A stretch of 64,000 nucleotides of DNA from Allohahella sp002354735 (lineage in GTDB: Bacteria > Pseudomonadota > Gammaproteobacteria > Pseudomonadales > Oleiphilaceae). The position numbers were made by a program, and so were the translations under genes. Positions 48,782-57,353 of this stretch are shown here, in pieces (within the stretch, counting starts at the first letter, position 1; every line of letters starts with the position of its first letter). The notes below the pieces were generated by a model. It searched no databases. It saw only the letters and a list, made by a program, of their open reading frames with translations, and was not told where the DNA came from. The stretch spans positions 372,001 to 436,000 of the forward strand of contig NZ_CP172312.1 of assembly GCF_047946665.1 (NCBI RefSeq), given 5' to 3'.

Positions 48782-49603
48782 CTACGCGAGCATATATTGC
48801 AGTACCAGCTTGGTGCCTAGAAAGCCCAGCATCAGCAAGCCAAGGGCTGTGACTGTATACAAGGCTGCTGTCTTGGCACGCCAGCCCCAGAAAAATCTTC
48901 CCAGCAGCAGGGTTATGCAGACTGCCCAGGCGGCGAGCGTGAATACGGACTTGTGTATCAGCTTCTGGGCAAAGAAATTATCAGCGAATATGAAGCCGGT
49001 TATGATCGCAAGTGTGAGAAATATGGCTGCACCTACCACCATCTGGATCAATAAACGTTCCATCAGCAACAGAGGCGGTAACGCTCTGATCAGCCGATTA
49101 TTGGTCTTGGTCTTGAGCTGAGCGTGCTGAACATAGACCAGCGAGCCCTGCAGTGCCGCCACGGTCATCAGTGCATAGCCGACTACTGCAAAACCGACAT
49201 GCCAGGTCACAGCGGTGCCAAGGTGAACGCCTGGCGTGGCAGAGTCTGTCGGGAAGAGCAGTACGATTACTGTTACTGCACTCACCGGATAGATCAATAT
49301 CTTGAGATTGTGAACCGGCCTGACCAGTGCGATGACCACAACGAGTAATGACGATACGAAGGCAATTGCCGAAATCGAGTCGACAAGGGCTATGGTACGT
49401 TCAGTGGGGCTATAGCTCAGTGCCACCCAGATACATGCGCCATGAAGGATAGTGGCTCCCAGACCGATCAGACCGGAAGCAAAGCGATTCTGGGAAATTT
49501 TTCCTGACAGCACTGCCAGCTGCATAGCGAGGCCGAGTGCATAGAATGTAGTAGATATGGCACCAAAGGCCGGTAGCCAGCTATAAAGAGTGGTTGTCGG
49601 CAC
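48782..49603 (-). CDS. CcsA-family inner-membrane protein YpjD
   Basis: 273 residues with a GTG start and eight transmembrane helices. GTAVTWHVGFAVVGYALMTVAALQGSLVYVQHAQLK matches the HemX/CcsA haem-handling core, and HKSVFTLAAWAVCITLLLGRFFWGWRAKTA the C-terminal conserved helix pair. It is shorter than true cytochrome-c synthases and lacks the WWD loop, so it belongs to the YpjD subgroup. Its position divergent to ffh and beside a CorB-like gene is the conserved gamma-proteobacterial arrangement. Function is unsettled. Confidence 0.85.
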   Translation of the reverse strand: MPTTTLYSWLPAFGAISTTFYALGLAMQLAVLSGKISQNRFASGLIGLGATILHGACIWVALSYSPTERTIALVDSISAIAFVSSLLVVVIALVRPVHNLKILIYPVSAVTVIVLLFPTDSATPGVHLGTAVTWHVGFAVVGYALMTVAALQGSLVYVQHAQLKTKTNNRLIRALPPLLLMERLLIQMVVGAAIFLTLAIITGFIFADNFFAQKLIHKSVFTLAAWAVCITLLLGRFFWGWRAKTAALYTVTALGLLMLGFLGTKLVLQYMLA

Positions 49604-49703
49604 TAATTCGGGACTCTATTCGGAATTCTGAAACAGTCGGCGCAATACTTGAGCGATGACCCGCCCTGCAGAGGACCAGCCACTGATCTTTATGCGATCA
49701 AGC

Positions 49704-49732
49704 GTGAAGTATGCGTGAGCCTTCGTTATAAT
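49704..49732 (+). promoter_or_regulatory. Candidate promoter of ffh
   Basis: A perfect TATAAT (49727-49732) lies 48 nt before the ffh ATG. The -35 is weak (GTGAAG, 49704-49709, 17-nt spacer). Confidence 0.5.
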
Positions 49733-49779
49733 CCAAGCCCTTTTGGCACAGCCTCGCTCACTCAGTCTGGAACCAGTAC

Positions 49780-51165
49780 ATGTTTGAAAACCTGACCGAA
49801 CGATTATCCTCGAGCCTCCGGAAAGTGACCGGTCAGGCGAAACTGACCGAAGACAACATCAAGGATACGCTCCGTGAAGTAAGGATGGCGCTGCTCGAGG
49901 CCGACGTTGCCCTTCCAGTCGTCAAGGCCTTCGTCGAGCAGGTGAAGCAGGGCGCGGTTGGGGCCGAGGTCTCCCGTGCGCTCTCTCCCGGCCAGGCTTT
50001 TGTCAAGCTGGTGCAGCAGGAGCTGATAGCCGTCATGGGTGGTGGCAATCAGGATATCAATCTGGCAACGCAGCCGCCGGCGATTATTCTCATGGCCGGC
50101 CTTCAGGGTGCTGGCAAGACGACTTCTGCCGCGAAGCTTGCTCGCTATCTTAAGCAGGAGAAAAAGAAGTCGGTCATGCTGGTCAGTGCCGACGTCTATC
50201 GTCCTGCAGCTATCAAACAGCTCGAAACCCTGGCGAAGGACGTCAAGGCTGAGTTCTTTCAGAGCGACCTGACGCAGTCGCCGGTCGACATTGCAAAAGC
50301 TGCGATGGCCGAGGCCAGGCGTCGGGTGAAGGATGTCCTTATTGTCGACACTGCCGGACGCTTGGCCATCGACGAAGCGATGATGGATGAAATCAAAGCC
50401 ATGCACGCGGCGCTCAATCCAATCGAGACGCTGTTCGTGGTCGATGCCATGACGGGTCAGGATGCTGCGAACACTGCGCAGGCCTTCAACGAAGCCTTGC
50501 CCCTGACTGGGGTCATACTGTCCAAGGCCGACGGTGATGCTCGCGGTGGTGCAGCCCTTTCGGTGCGGCATATAACTGGCAAGCCGATCAAGTTCATAGG
50601 TGTTGGCGAGAAAACCGATGCGCTGGAGCGCTTCCATCCCGACCGGATAGCTTCAAGGATCCTTGGCATGGGCGACGTGATGTCGCTCATCGAGGATGCC
50701 GAGCGTAAGCTTGATCGAGGCAAGGCCGAAAAGTTTGCCTCCAAGGTCTCCAAAGGCAAGGGCTTCAATCTCGAAGACTTCCGCGATCAGCTGCAGCAGA
50801 TGAAGCGAATGGGCGGTATGGCTGGCATGCTCGACAAGCTGCCTGGGATGGGCCAGCTCTCGCAGGCAGCTCAGCAGCAGGTGAACGACAAGTCACTCGG
50901 TCGCATGGAGGCAATCATTTGTTCCATGACGCCGAAGGAGCGTCAGTATCCGGATATCATCAATCCCTCGAGAAAAAAGCGCATTGCCGAGGGCTGCGGA
51001 CAACCCCTGCAAGACGTCAACAAGCTTCTGAAGCAGCACAAACAGATGCAGAAAATGATGAAACGCTTCAGTAAAAAGGGCGGCATGATGAATATGATGC
51101 GCGGTATGGGGGGCATGATGCCGCCCGGCGGTGGCGGTGGGATGCCCCCCTTTGGAAAATTCTGA
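49780..51165 (+). CDS. ffh: Signal recognition particle protein Ffh
   Basis: 461 residues. The N-domain helix bundle is followed by a G domain with LMAGLQGAGKTTSAAKLARYL at about 101 (G1), DTAGRLAIDEAMMDE (G3) and SKADGDARGGAAL (G4 with insertion box). The methionine-rich M domain (MKRMGGMAGMLDKLPGMGQLS ... KRIAEGCGQPLQDVNKLLKQ) binds 4.5S RNA and signal sequences. The C-terminal tail is Gly/Met-rich. It targets nascent inner-membrane proteins to FtsY/Sec. It diverges from ypjD and precedes rpsP. Confidence 0.96.
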   Translation: MFENLTERLSSSLRKVTGQAKLTEDNIKDTLREVRMALLEADVALPVVKAFVEQVKQGAVGAEVSRALSPGQAFVKLVQQELIAVMGGGNQDINLATQPPAIILMAGLQGAGKTTSAAKLARYLKQEKKKSVMLVSADVYRPAAIKQLETLAKDVKAEFFQSDLTQSPVDIAKAAMAEARRRVKDVLIVDTAGRLAIDEAMMDEIKAMHAALNPIETLFVVDAMTGQDAANTAQAFNEALPLTGVILSKADGDARGGAALSVRHITGKPIKFIGVGEKTDALERFHPDRIASRILGMGDVMSLIEDAERKLDRGKAEKFASKVSKGKGFNLEDFRDQLQQMKRMGGMAGMLDKLPGMGQLSQAAQQQVNDKSLGRMEAIICSMTPKERQYPDIINPSRKKRIAEGCGQPLQDVNKLLKQHKQMQKMMKRFSKKGGMMNMMRGMGGMMPPGGGGGMPPFGKF

Positions 51166-51177
51166 ACATCGGTGCGC

Positions 51178-51206
51178 TTCCAACCTCGCCAAGTATGAGG
51201 TACAAT
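51178..51206 (+). promoter_or_regulatory. Candidate promoter of the rpsP operon
   Basis: TTCCAA (51178-51183), 17-nt spacer, TACAAT (51201-51206), then a GC-rich discriminator GCGCGCC typical of ribosomal-protein promoters. It leaves a ~90-nt leader before rpsP. Confidence 0.5.
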
Positions 51207-51303
51207 GCGCGCCCTCAAAAGAGGCTGCTTGAGTATGTCTGGCTGACTGCCATTCCAGCTGCCTTTGACCAGACATCGAGTACATAACAGAGAGAAAGCA
51301 TTC

Positions 51304-51561
51304 ATGGTAACTATCCGACTTTCGCGCGGCGGATCGAAGAAGCGTCCGTTCTATCACATTCACGTTACAGATAGCCGGAACGCCAGAGATGGCCGCTTCA
51401 TCGAGCGTATCGGGTTCTTCAATCCGACTGCACGCGGTCAGGAAGAGTCAGTACGTGTGGACACTGAGCGCCTGACCTACTGGCGTAATGTTGGCGCGCA
51501 GATGTCAGAGCGAGTTGCTTCGATCGTCAAGACTTTGCCAGCTGCTGAACAGGCTGCCTGA
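51304..51561 (+). CDS. rpsP: 30S ribosomal protein S16
   Basis: 85 residues from the ATG at 51304; the frame is open 13 codons upstream in the leader. MVTIRLSRGGSKKRPFYHIHVTDSRNARDGRFIERIGFFNP is the complete S16 N-terminal signature, and RLTYWRNVGAQMSERVASIVK matches its C-terminal half. It binds 16S rRNA early in 30S assembly. It heads rpsP-rimM-trmD-rplS. Confidence 0.96.
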   Translation: MVTIRLSRGGSKKRPFYHIHVTDSRNARDGRFIERIGFFNPTARGQEESVRVDTERLTYWRNVGAQMSERVASIVKTLPAAEQAA

Positions 51562-51580
51562 TCCAGCGCCCGCAGCTGCT

Positions 51581-52144
51581 GTGCCCTTGAATAAGCTCGA
51601 AGTGCCTCAGCGACTCCTGGTGGGTCGCCTTGGCGCGTCCTACGGGGTTCAGGGCTGGATGAAGCTTCAGTCGTTCACGGACGATCCTGATGCGATTTTT
51701 GACTATCGTCCCTGGATGCTGCAGCTCCGGGATGCACTTGCTTCTGATGAGCTCGTGAGCGTGCCCAAAGTGGAAACGCGCCAGCACGGCGGTTCATGGT
51801 TAATTCGTCTGCCAGGGTGTCAGAGCAAGGAAGAGGCAACTGTTTACGCCGGATCCAGCATTTTCGTGGACCGCGAGAACTTGCCGCCTCTTGGAGAGGA
51901 AGGTTTCTATTGGCATCAGCTGGTAGGACTCAGAGTTCGTAATCGCGCTGGGGAAGATCTCGGGCGTGTGAAGAAATTGATCGAAACCGGCGCCAACGAT
52001 GTGTTGGTGCTGACTGTAGACAAAAATGCAGTGCCCTATGCTGATGGCGGTGAACGATTGATCCCGCTGTTATTCGATTCGGTGGTGATGAATGTCGATC
52101 TGGACCAGGCGCTCATCAAAGTTGAGTGGGGTTCGGACTACTAG
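51581..52144 (+). CDS. rimM: Ribosome maturation factor RimM
   Basis: 187 residues from the GTG at 51581; the open frame upstream overlaps rpsP and is not family-like. LLVGRLGASYGVQGWMKLQSFTDDPDAIFDY opens the N-terminal beta barrel, and EEGFYWHQLVGLRVRNRAGEDLGRVKKLIETGANDVLVL is the PRC-barrel domain. It helps assemble the 30S head with S19. It lies 19 nt after rpsP, and its stop shares a base with the trmD GTG (TAGTG). Confidence 0.93.
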   Translation: MPLNKLEVPQRLLVGRLGASYGVQGWMKLQSFTDDPDAIFDYRPWMLQLRDALASDELVSVPKVETRQHGGSWLIRLPGCQSKEEATVYAGSSIFVDRENLPPLGEEGFYWHQLVGLRVRNRAGEDLGRVKKLIETGANDVLVLTVDKNAVPYADGGERLIPLLFDSVVMNVDLDQALIKVEWGSDY

Positions 52145-52836
52145 TGCGATTCGGTGTGGTAACGCTGTTTCCGGAAATGTTTGCTGCGGTAACCGATTTC
52201 GGTGTCAGTGGCAGGGCCTTTAGAGAGGGGCTCGCTTTCCTGGAAACGGTTTCCCCGAGGGACTTCACCTCGGATCGTCATAGGACGGTCGATGATCGCC
52301 CCTACGGTGGCGGCCAAGGCATGCTGATGCTGGCCGATCCCTTGCTGCAGGCTACAAGACAGCTGCAGGAGAGGGAAGAGTTTACAGTAGGAGGTCGAAG
52401 GCCGAAAACTGTATACTTTTCGCCACGCGGTCGGCGCATGACGCATCACCTTATCGCCGAGAATGCTACAGCTGGCTCTCTGGTGATGGTTTGCGGGCGC
52501 TATGAAGGGGTCGATCAGCGTTTTATCGATCTCGCGGTCGATGAAGAGTGGTCGATGGGCGATTTCGTAGTCAGTGGTGGTGAATACGCCGCACTGGCGG
52601 CTATCGATGCGATCACGAGACTATTGCCCGGAGCGCTGGGGCATCAGAATTCTGCTGTTGACGACTCGTTTGTCAATGGCTTGTTAGAGGGGCCGCAGTA
52701 TACGCGCCCTGAGGTTTTTGAAGGTGTACAGGTTCCGGAAGTGCTGTTGAGCGGTGATCATGCTCGAATTCTAGCCTGGCGGAAAGCGAAGTCGCTCGAG
52801 CTTACTCGGCGGCTGAGACCAGATTTGCTTGATTGA
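52144..52836 (+). CDS. trmD: tRNA (guanine-37-N1)-methyltransferase
   Basis: 230 residues from the coupled GTG at 52144 (an in-frame ATG at 52126 lies inside rimM). VVTLFPEMFAAVTDFGVSGRAF, SPRDFTSDRHRTVDDRPYGGGQGMLML and GRYEGVDQRFIDLAVDEEWSMGDFVVSGGEYAAL carry the knotted SAM-binding SPOUT core. It methylates G37 next to the anticodon to prevent +1 frameshifting, which is relevant to the frameshift-dependent prfB further on. A likely promoter for rplS overlaps its 3' end. Confidence 0.95.
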   Translation: MRFGVVTLFPEMFAAVTDFGVSGRAFREGLAFLETVSPRDFTSDRHRTVDDRPYGGGQGMLMLADPLLQATRQLQEREEFTVGGRRPKTVYFSPRGRRMTHHLIAENATAGSLVMVCGRYEGVDQRFIDLAVDEEWSMGDFVVSGGEYAALAAIDAITRLLPGALGHQNSAVDDSFVNGLLEGPQYTRPEVFEGVQVPEVLLSGDHARILAWRKAKSLELTRRLRPDLLD

Positions 52837-52862
52837 TAAACTTTAGGTTCAGACCTTATAAT
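52833..52862 (+). promoter_or_regulatory. Promoter of rplS
   Basis: TTGATA (52833-52838), 18-nt spacer, TATAAT (52857-52862). The -35 overlaps the trmD stop. It would give rplS its own transcription besides the operon promoter. Confidence 0.6.
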
Positions 52863-52914
52863 TTCAGTATCAGCCTCTGCTGTTGAGAGCACAGGCGCGA
52901 AAGGAGACGGAAAG

Positions 52915-53274
52915 ATGACCACACGTAACCCGATTATCAGCCAGATCGAATCGGAACAGATGTCGAAAGAAGTGCCTGTTTTCAGTACCGGTGATACGGT
53001 TGTGGTCAGCGTCAAGGTCAAGGAAGGTGCTCGTGAGCGTCTTCAGGCTTTCGAAGGCGTTGTCATTGGCAAGCGTAACCGTGGTATGAATAGTGCGTTT
53101 ACAGTGCGTAAGGTCAGCTACGGCGTGGGCGTCGAGCGGACTTTCCAGACCTTCAGTTCAGTCGTTGACAGCATCACCCTCAAGCGTCGCGGTGACGTAC
53201 GTAAAGCCAAGCTTTATTATATCCGTGATCTCAGTGGTAAGGCTGCACGAATCAAGGAAAAGCTCGGCAAGTAA
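52915..53274 (+). CDS. rplS: 50S ribosomal protein L19
   Basis: 119 residues with AAGGAG ahead of the ATG. VFSTGDTVVVSVKVKEGARERLQAFEGVVIGKRNRGMNSAFTVRKVSYGVGVERTFQ and the RRGDVRKAKLYYIRDLSGKAARIKEKL tail are diagnostic of L19. It sits at the 30S-50S interface. It ends the rpsP operon, and a 9-bp hairpin follows 13 nt after the stop. Confidence 0.96.
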   Translation: MTTRNPIISQIESEQMSKEVPVFSTGDTVVVSVKVKEGARERLQAFEGVVIGKRNRGMNSAFTVRKVSYGVGVERTFQTFSSVVDSITLKRRGDVRKAKLYYIRDLSGKAARIKEKLGK

Positions 53275-53287
53275 GCCGGTTTCTCGT

Positions 53288-53321
53288 AAGGGCGAGCGAG
53301 CGCTTCAGCCGCCTCGCCCTT
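53288..53321 (+). terminator. Hairpin after rplS, possible terminator
   Basis: Stem AAGGGCGAG (53288-53296) and CTCGCCCTT (53313-53321) with a 16-nt loop, 13 nt past the rplS stop. No T-run follows, so it is not a standard Rho-independent terminator. The remaining ~240 nt up to dsbC hold no gene I can support. Confidence 0.45.
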
Positions 53322-53565
53322 GCATGCTACCTAGCACATCCCTCCAGCATGCTTCTCAGGCTTATTCGCCTGACATTATCACTTGGTCCTGTCCCTGTGC
53401 CCGCCTCGGCCCTTGCGGTTTTCGGTATTGCCGCGCCTGGTTCTGCGCCTGTAATTCCAACTTCGTTCTGAATAAATAGTAATGCGTTCTGTGCGTTGTC
53501 AGCTGGAATTTACATGGCTTGTAGCGTTAGCTTAGTGACCTGATCTTTCTAAGTGGAACTGAACG

Positions 53566-54417
53566 ATGCCAACGCTGTACCCAATGTCTACGTCTTCTTC
53601 TGTCAACCAGGCGCGATTCACCTTCCGCCTTGCCTATCTTGGTATCGCGCTCGCGGGCCTTTACGCGGGTGCCGCTGCGGCAGAAGAGCAGGCGCCTCTT
53701 GAGAACCAGGCCTTGGAGAGCGCCGCACCCAAACAGGTAGATGAAGGGTCGGATGAAGAAGCTGCCATCCGCACGCGGCTCATGAACGCTGTTCCAGGCC
53801 TCGAAGTTGCAAGGATCAGCCCCAGTCCTATTCCGAACGTTTACGAAATAGAAACAGCTAATCAGCAGTTACTGTACGTGAGTGCCAGTGGCGACTACTT
53901 CATCGCTGGCGACATCTTCAAGCTTGAAGAAGGCCGCATCGTGAATCTGGCTGAAGAACGACGTGAGTCTGCACGCGCCAAAGCCATCGCGAGCATTCCA
54001 CAAAGCGAGAAGGTGGTATTCAAGCCAGAGGGCGAACCGAAGGCGGTGGTCAACGTTTTCACCGACGTCGATTGTGGCTATTGCAGGAAGCTGCATCAGG
54101 AAGTTCCTGCGCTTCTCAAACATGGCATACAGGTTAATTACCTCGCATTTCCTCGAGCCGGTGTCGGGTCATCCAGTTATGACAAGCTCGTGTCGGTCTG
54201 GTGCGCAGACGATCGTCTCGAAGCCATGAATAAGGCGAAGGCTGGCAAATCTCTTCCCGCCAAACAGTGCTCCAATGGTGTCGCTGCTCAATTCGAGCTT
54301 GGCGGGCAGATCGGTATTTCTGGAACGCCGGCCATCGTTCTTGACGATGGCCGACTGATTCCGGGGTATCTGCCAGCTGATATGCTTGCGCAGAATCTGG
54401 GACTCAGTCGCCGCTGA
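53566..54417 (+). CDS. dsbC: Thiol:disulfide interchange protein DsbC
   Basis: 283 residues. The signal peptide has a hydrophobic core LAYLGIALAGLYAGAAAAEE (about 22-41). The N-terminal dimerisation domain covers about 60-120 (IRTRLMNAVPGLEVARISPSPIPNVYEIE). The thioredoxin fold has VNVFTDVDCGYCRKLHQEVP with the CGYC active site at about 168, and GISGTPAIVLDDGRLIPGYLP with the cis-proline. It isomerises wrong disulfides in the periplasm and is kept reduced by DsbD. ATG at 53584 is an alternative start. In Pseudomonas xerD precedes dsbC; here it does not. Confidence 0.92.
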   Translation: MPTLYPMSTSSSVNQARFTFRLAYLGIALAGLYAGAAAAEEQAPLENQALESAAPKQVDEGSDEEAAIRTRLMNAVPGLEVARISPSPIPNVYEIETANQQLLYVSASGDYFIAGDIFKLEEGRIVNLAEERRESARAKAIASIPQSEKVVFKPEGEPKAVVNVFTDVDCGYCRKLHQEVPALLKHGIQVNYLAFPRAGVGSSSYDKLVSVWCADDRLEAMNKAKAGKSLPAKQCSNGVAAQFELGGQIGISGTPAIVLDDGRLIPGYLPADMLAQNLGLSRR

Positions 54418-54652
54418 GCGGGTGAGTTGGATTGACTTGGCGCGGGTCAAGCGGTATCTTCTGGCGCCCGCTGGCGGAGTCCGGCTCCCGCGTCGCTTGC
54501 CGGTAAGGGGGCTCTGCCAGGTCATCGATCCAGACCATCACCAAGAGCAGCAGCCAGAGCATGCAAAGCAATCCTCCAAGCACAGGGTCCGAACCGCGCC
54601 AGGTTTCCTTCGTCAGTAGTTTTCGCAAAGACGACCCCTTGAAAATCGGCAT
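54404..54652 (-). CDS. Possible small single-pass membrane protein
   Basis: An 82-residue frame on the minus strand that fills the dsbC-hom gap, overlapping the ends of both. It has a basic N-terminus (SLRKLLTKETWRG), one strongly hydrophobic helix (VLGGLLCMLWLLLLVMVW, about 23-40), an acidic flank (IDDLAEPP) and a Pro/Arg-rich tail. The charge pattern is what a real N-in membrane protein would show, and GAGG stands 6 nt before the ATG. Against it: no family is recognised, it overlaps the hom N-terminal coding region, and hydrophobic antisense frames occur by chance. Confidence 0.3.
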   Translation of the reverse strand: MPIFKGSSLRKLLTKETWRGSDPVLGGLLCMLWLLLLVMVWIDDLAEPPYRQATREPDSASGRQKIPLDPRQVNPTHPLSGD

Positions 54653-55937
54653 TTGCGGCCTCGGCACGGTTGGCAAGGCTGTCATCAACGTGCTGCAGCG
54701 AAATGCAGACCTCATTGCCCATCGAGCCGGCCGACCGATCAAGATCGTCAATTGCTCGTCACGTCGCTATTACGAAACCGATGGATTGGATCCTGATATT
54801 TTCAGCGGAGATGTATTGGCTTCGGCCGATCGTGAGGACGTCGATGTCATCGTTGAGTTGATCGGCGGTACTACGACTGCTTATGAGCTTGTCCGCAGAG
54901 CGGTCAGTAGCGGCAAGCACGTGGTAACCGCGAACAAGGCCCTGCTGGCAGAGCACGGCAATGAACTCTTCGATCTCGCTCGCGAACACGGTGTAGTCAT
55001 CGCATTCGAAGCCGCTGTGGCAGGCGGCGTACCCATCATCAAGGCACTCCGTGAAGGTCTGGCAGGTAACAGGATCGATGCTGTCGCCGGCATCATCAAC
55101 GGAACCGGCAATTTCATACTGACCGAAATGCAGCGTGAGGGTAGCGATTTCTTCGATGTATTAGCGGAGGCGCAGGCTAGAGGGTATGCCGAAGCCGATC
55201 CGACCTTCGATGTTGAAGGCATTGACGCCGCTCACAAGCTGGCATTGATGGCTTCAATAGCATTCGGTATGCCTTTGGCCTTCGAAAAGACCTATACGGA
55301 AGGCATCAGTAAGCTTACACCGTTTGATATCCAGCATGCGGCGCAATTGGGGTACATCATCAAACATCTCGGCATTGCACGCCGACATGAGCGTGGTGTG
55401 GAGCTCAGGGTGCATCCGACCCTCGTGCCTGAGTGGCACTTGCTTGCGCGCATAGATGGCGTGATTAACGCGGTAGTCGTGCATTCCGATGCCGTCGGCC
55501 AGACGCTCTATTGCGGTGCAGGCGCTGGTGGTGAGGCTACGGCATCTGCCGTAATCGCTGACCTCGTCGATCTGGCTCGTCACGATGGTACATCGACGCC
55601 CATGCTCGGGACACTTCTGAGTAAGTTGACGGAGCAGCATTGTCTGGACATCAATGACGTGGAGTCGGCGTTCTATATCCGCCTCTTTGCGCGAGATGAG
55701 CCGGGCGTATTGGCATCCGTCGCCACGATCCTGAGTTCTGAGGGGATCAATATCGAGTCCATCATGCAAAAGGAAAGCGACGAACAGAATGGGCTCATTC
55801 CCATTGTGCTGCTGACACATCGAGTGTTGGAAAGCCGCATGAACAAGGCGCTTGCCAGTATGGCCGCCCTTGATCAGATCATCGGAGAGCCGGTGCGCAT
55901 ACGGGTTGCCGATCTCTTACTTGATCACAGAAACTAG
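54561..55937 (+). CDS. hom: Homoserine dehydrogenase
   Basis: 458 residues from the ATG at 54561, but the first 26 look unrelated to the family. A TTG at 54639 starts directly at LKIGICGLGTVGKAVINVL and would give 432 residues, the usual length; neither has a good ribosome site. The NAD(P) loop is GICGLGTVG, the catalytic region is VVTANKALLAEHGNELFDLA and AAVAGGVPIIKALREGLAGNRI...GIINGTGNFIL with EGIDAAHKLALMA, and a C-terminal ACT domain (EPGVLASVATILSSEGINIES) gives threonine feedback. It reduces aspartate semialdehyde to homoserine. It is followed 8 nt later by thrC. Confidence 0.93.
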   Translation: MQSNPPSTGSEPRQVSFVSSFRKDDPLKIGICGLGTVGKAVINVLQRNADLIAHRAGRPIKIVNCSSRRYYETDGLDPDIFSGDVLASADREDVDVIVELIGGTTTAYELVRRAVSSGKHVVTANKALLAEHGNELFDLAREHGVVIAFEAAVAGGVPIIKALREGLAGNRIDAVAGIINGTGNFILTEMQREGSDFFDVLAEAQARGYAEADPTFDVEGIDAAHKLALMASIAFGMPLAFEKTYTEGISKLTPFDIQHAAQLGYIIKHLGIARRHERGVELRVHPTLVPEWHLLARIDGVINAVVVHSDAVGQTLYCGAGAGGEATASAVIADLVDLARHDGTSTPMLGTLLSKLTEQHCLDINDVESAFYIRLFARDEPGVLASVATILSSEGINIESIMQKESDEQNGLIPIVLLTHRVLESRMNKALASMAALDQIIGEPVRIRVADLLLDHRN

Positions 55938-55945
55938 GATTCAAC

Positions 55946-57340
55946 GTGAAATACATCAGCACCAGAGGGCAGGCTCCTGCGCTCAATTTTGAAGAAGTCG
56001 TTCTGACTGGACTCGCGCCAGATGGCGGCCTGTACGTGCCAACACATCTCCCGGAATTCAGTGTCGAAAAGCTTCAGGCGCTCCGGTCAGCTTCTTATCA
56101 GGAGCTGGCGGTGGAGGTCATGCTGCCCTTCATCGGCGATAGTATCGATCGTGAGACCTTTACCGAAATGGTGCACGACACCTATGCAGCCTTCAATCAC
56201 GATGCCATCGCACCCCTGAAGCAGCTTGAAGGTGATGTCTGGTTGCTCGAACTGTTTCACGGTCCAACGCTGGCGTTCAAGGATTTTGCTCTGCAGCTGC
56301 TGGGTCGACTGTTCGACTACTTCCTGGCGAAGCGACAGCAGAAAGTGGTGATTATGGGCGCGACCTCAGGCGACACCGGCTCCGCAGCCATCGATGGGTG
56401 TAAGCGATCAGCCTGGGTGGATATGTTCATTCTTCATCCTCATGGGCGGGTGTCGGAGGTGCAGAGGCGCCAGATGACCTCGATACTCGAGCCCAATGTG
56501 TTCAATATCGCAGTTGAAGGCAATTTCGATGACTGCCAGCGCATGGTCAAGGCCAGCTTCGCTGATCAGGGTTTCCTGAAAGGGCGTCAGCTCGTGGCAG
56601 TTAATTCGATTAACTGGGCGAGAATCATGGCCCAGATCGTTTATTACTTCTACGCTGCGCTGCGTCTTGGTGCGCCGTCACGATCGGTAGCGTTCTCCGT
56701 GCCGACCGGTAATTTCGGCGATATTTTTGCTGGGTATCTTGCCAAGCAAATGGGGCTGCCAATCACCCAGCTGGTCGTAGCCACCAACAGGAACGATATT
56801 CTGCATCGCTTTCTGGCCAGCAATCGTTATGAGCAAGCACCTCTCGAGCACACCTTGTCTCCGAGCATGGATATTGTCGTGAGCTCGAATTTCGAGCGAC
56901 TGCTGTTCGACCTGCATCATCGTGACGGCGAGGCACTGGCCGATCTCATGAAGCGAATGAACAAGGAGACTGTCAGTATCGCGGATGTTGCGTGGCAAAA
57001 GGCGCGCGCGCTCTTCGATTCAGCGGCTGTGAGCGACGAAGATACAACGCGTGTAATTGGCGAACGCTGGAAGCGCAGCAACGAGCTTCTGGATCCTCAC
57101 ACAGCGATTGGTTACAAGGCCGCAGTCGACTGTCGGCGCGATCCTGCTGTGCCTATGGTCGTGCTCGGAACGGCTCATCCGGCGAAGTTTGCTGAAGCTG
57201 TTCGCAAGTCGGGCGCCGCCGTCGAGCCCGTGTTGCCCCCATTCCTGGCCGACCTCATGGACAGGGAAGAGCGGTTCGAAGTTCTTCCAAATGATCTGGC
57301 GGCAGTGCAGTCAGCCATGGTGTCAGCACTTAAACTCTGA
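55946..57340 (+). CDS. thrC: Threonine synthase
   Basis: 464 residues with a GTG start (AGGA 6 nt upstream). MKYISTRGQAPALNFEEVVLTGLAPDGGLYVPTHLPEF is the family N-terminus. PTLAFKDFALQLLGR at about 110 holds the PLP lysine, GATSGDTGSAAIDGC the phosphate-binding loop, and SVPTGNFGDIFAGYLAKQMGLPI the substrate segment. It converts O-phosphohomoserine to threonine. The operon is hom-thrC-recJ in this order. It is the long (type with extended N-terminal domain) threonine synthase as in E. coli and Pseudomonas. Confidence 0.95.
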   Translation: MKYISTRGQAPALNFEEVVLTGLAPDGGLYVPTHLPEFSVEKLQALRSASYQELAVEVMLPFIGDSIDRETFTEMVHDTYAAFNHDAIAPLKQLEGDVWLLELFHGPTLAFKDFALQLLGRLFDYFLAKRQQKVVIMGATSGDTGSAAIDGCKRSAWVDMFILHPHGRVSEVQRRQMTSILEPNVFNIAVEGNFDDCQRMVKASFADQGFLKGRQLVAVNSINWARIMAQIVYYFYAALRLGAPSRSVAFSVPTGNFGDIFAGYLAKQMGLPITQLVVATNRNDILHRFLASNRYEQAPLEHTLSPSMDIVVSSNFERLLFDLHHRDGEALADLMKRMNKETVSIADVAWQKARALFDSAAVSDEDTTRVIGERWKRSNELLDPHTAIGYKAAVDCRRDPAVPMVVLGTAHPAKFAEAVRKSGAAVEPVLPPFLADLMDREERFEVLPNDLAAVQSAMVSALKL

Positions 57341-57353
57341 GCGGGGGCCAGTC

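Noticed and set aside
49804..50637. 277-codon minus-strand open frame inside ffh
   Set aside because: Shadow of ffh; GC-rich codon bias explains the open antisense frame.
53349..53471. 40-codon hydrophobic frame after rplS
   Set aside because: Too short, no ribosome site, no family; composition alone explains it.
57057..57353. 99-residue N-terminal extension of RecJ
   Set aside because: It lies entirely inside thrC in another frame; the ATG at 57354 is where RecJ-like sequence becomes possible.
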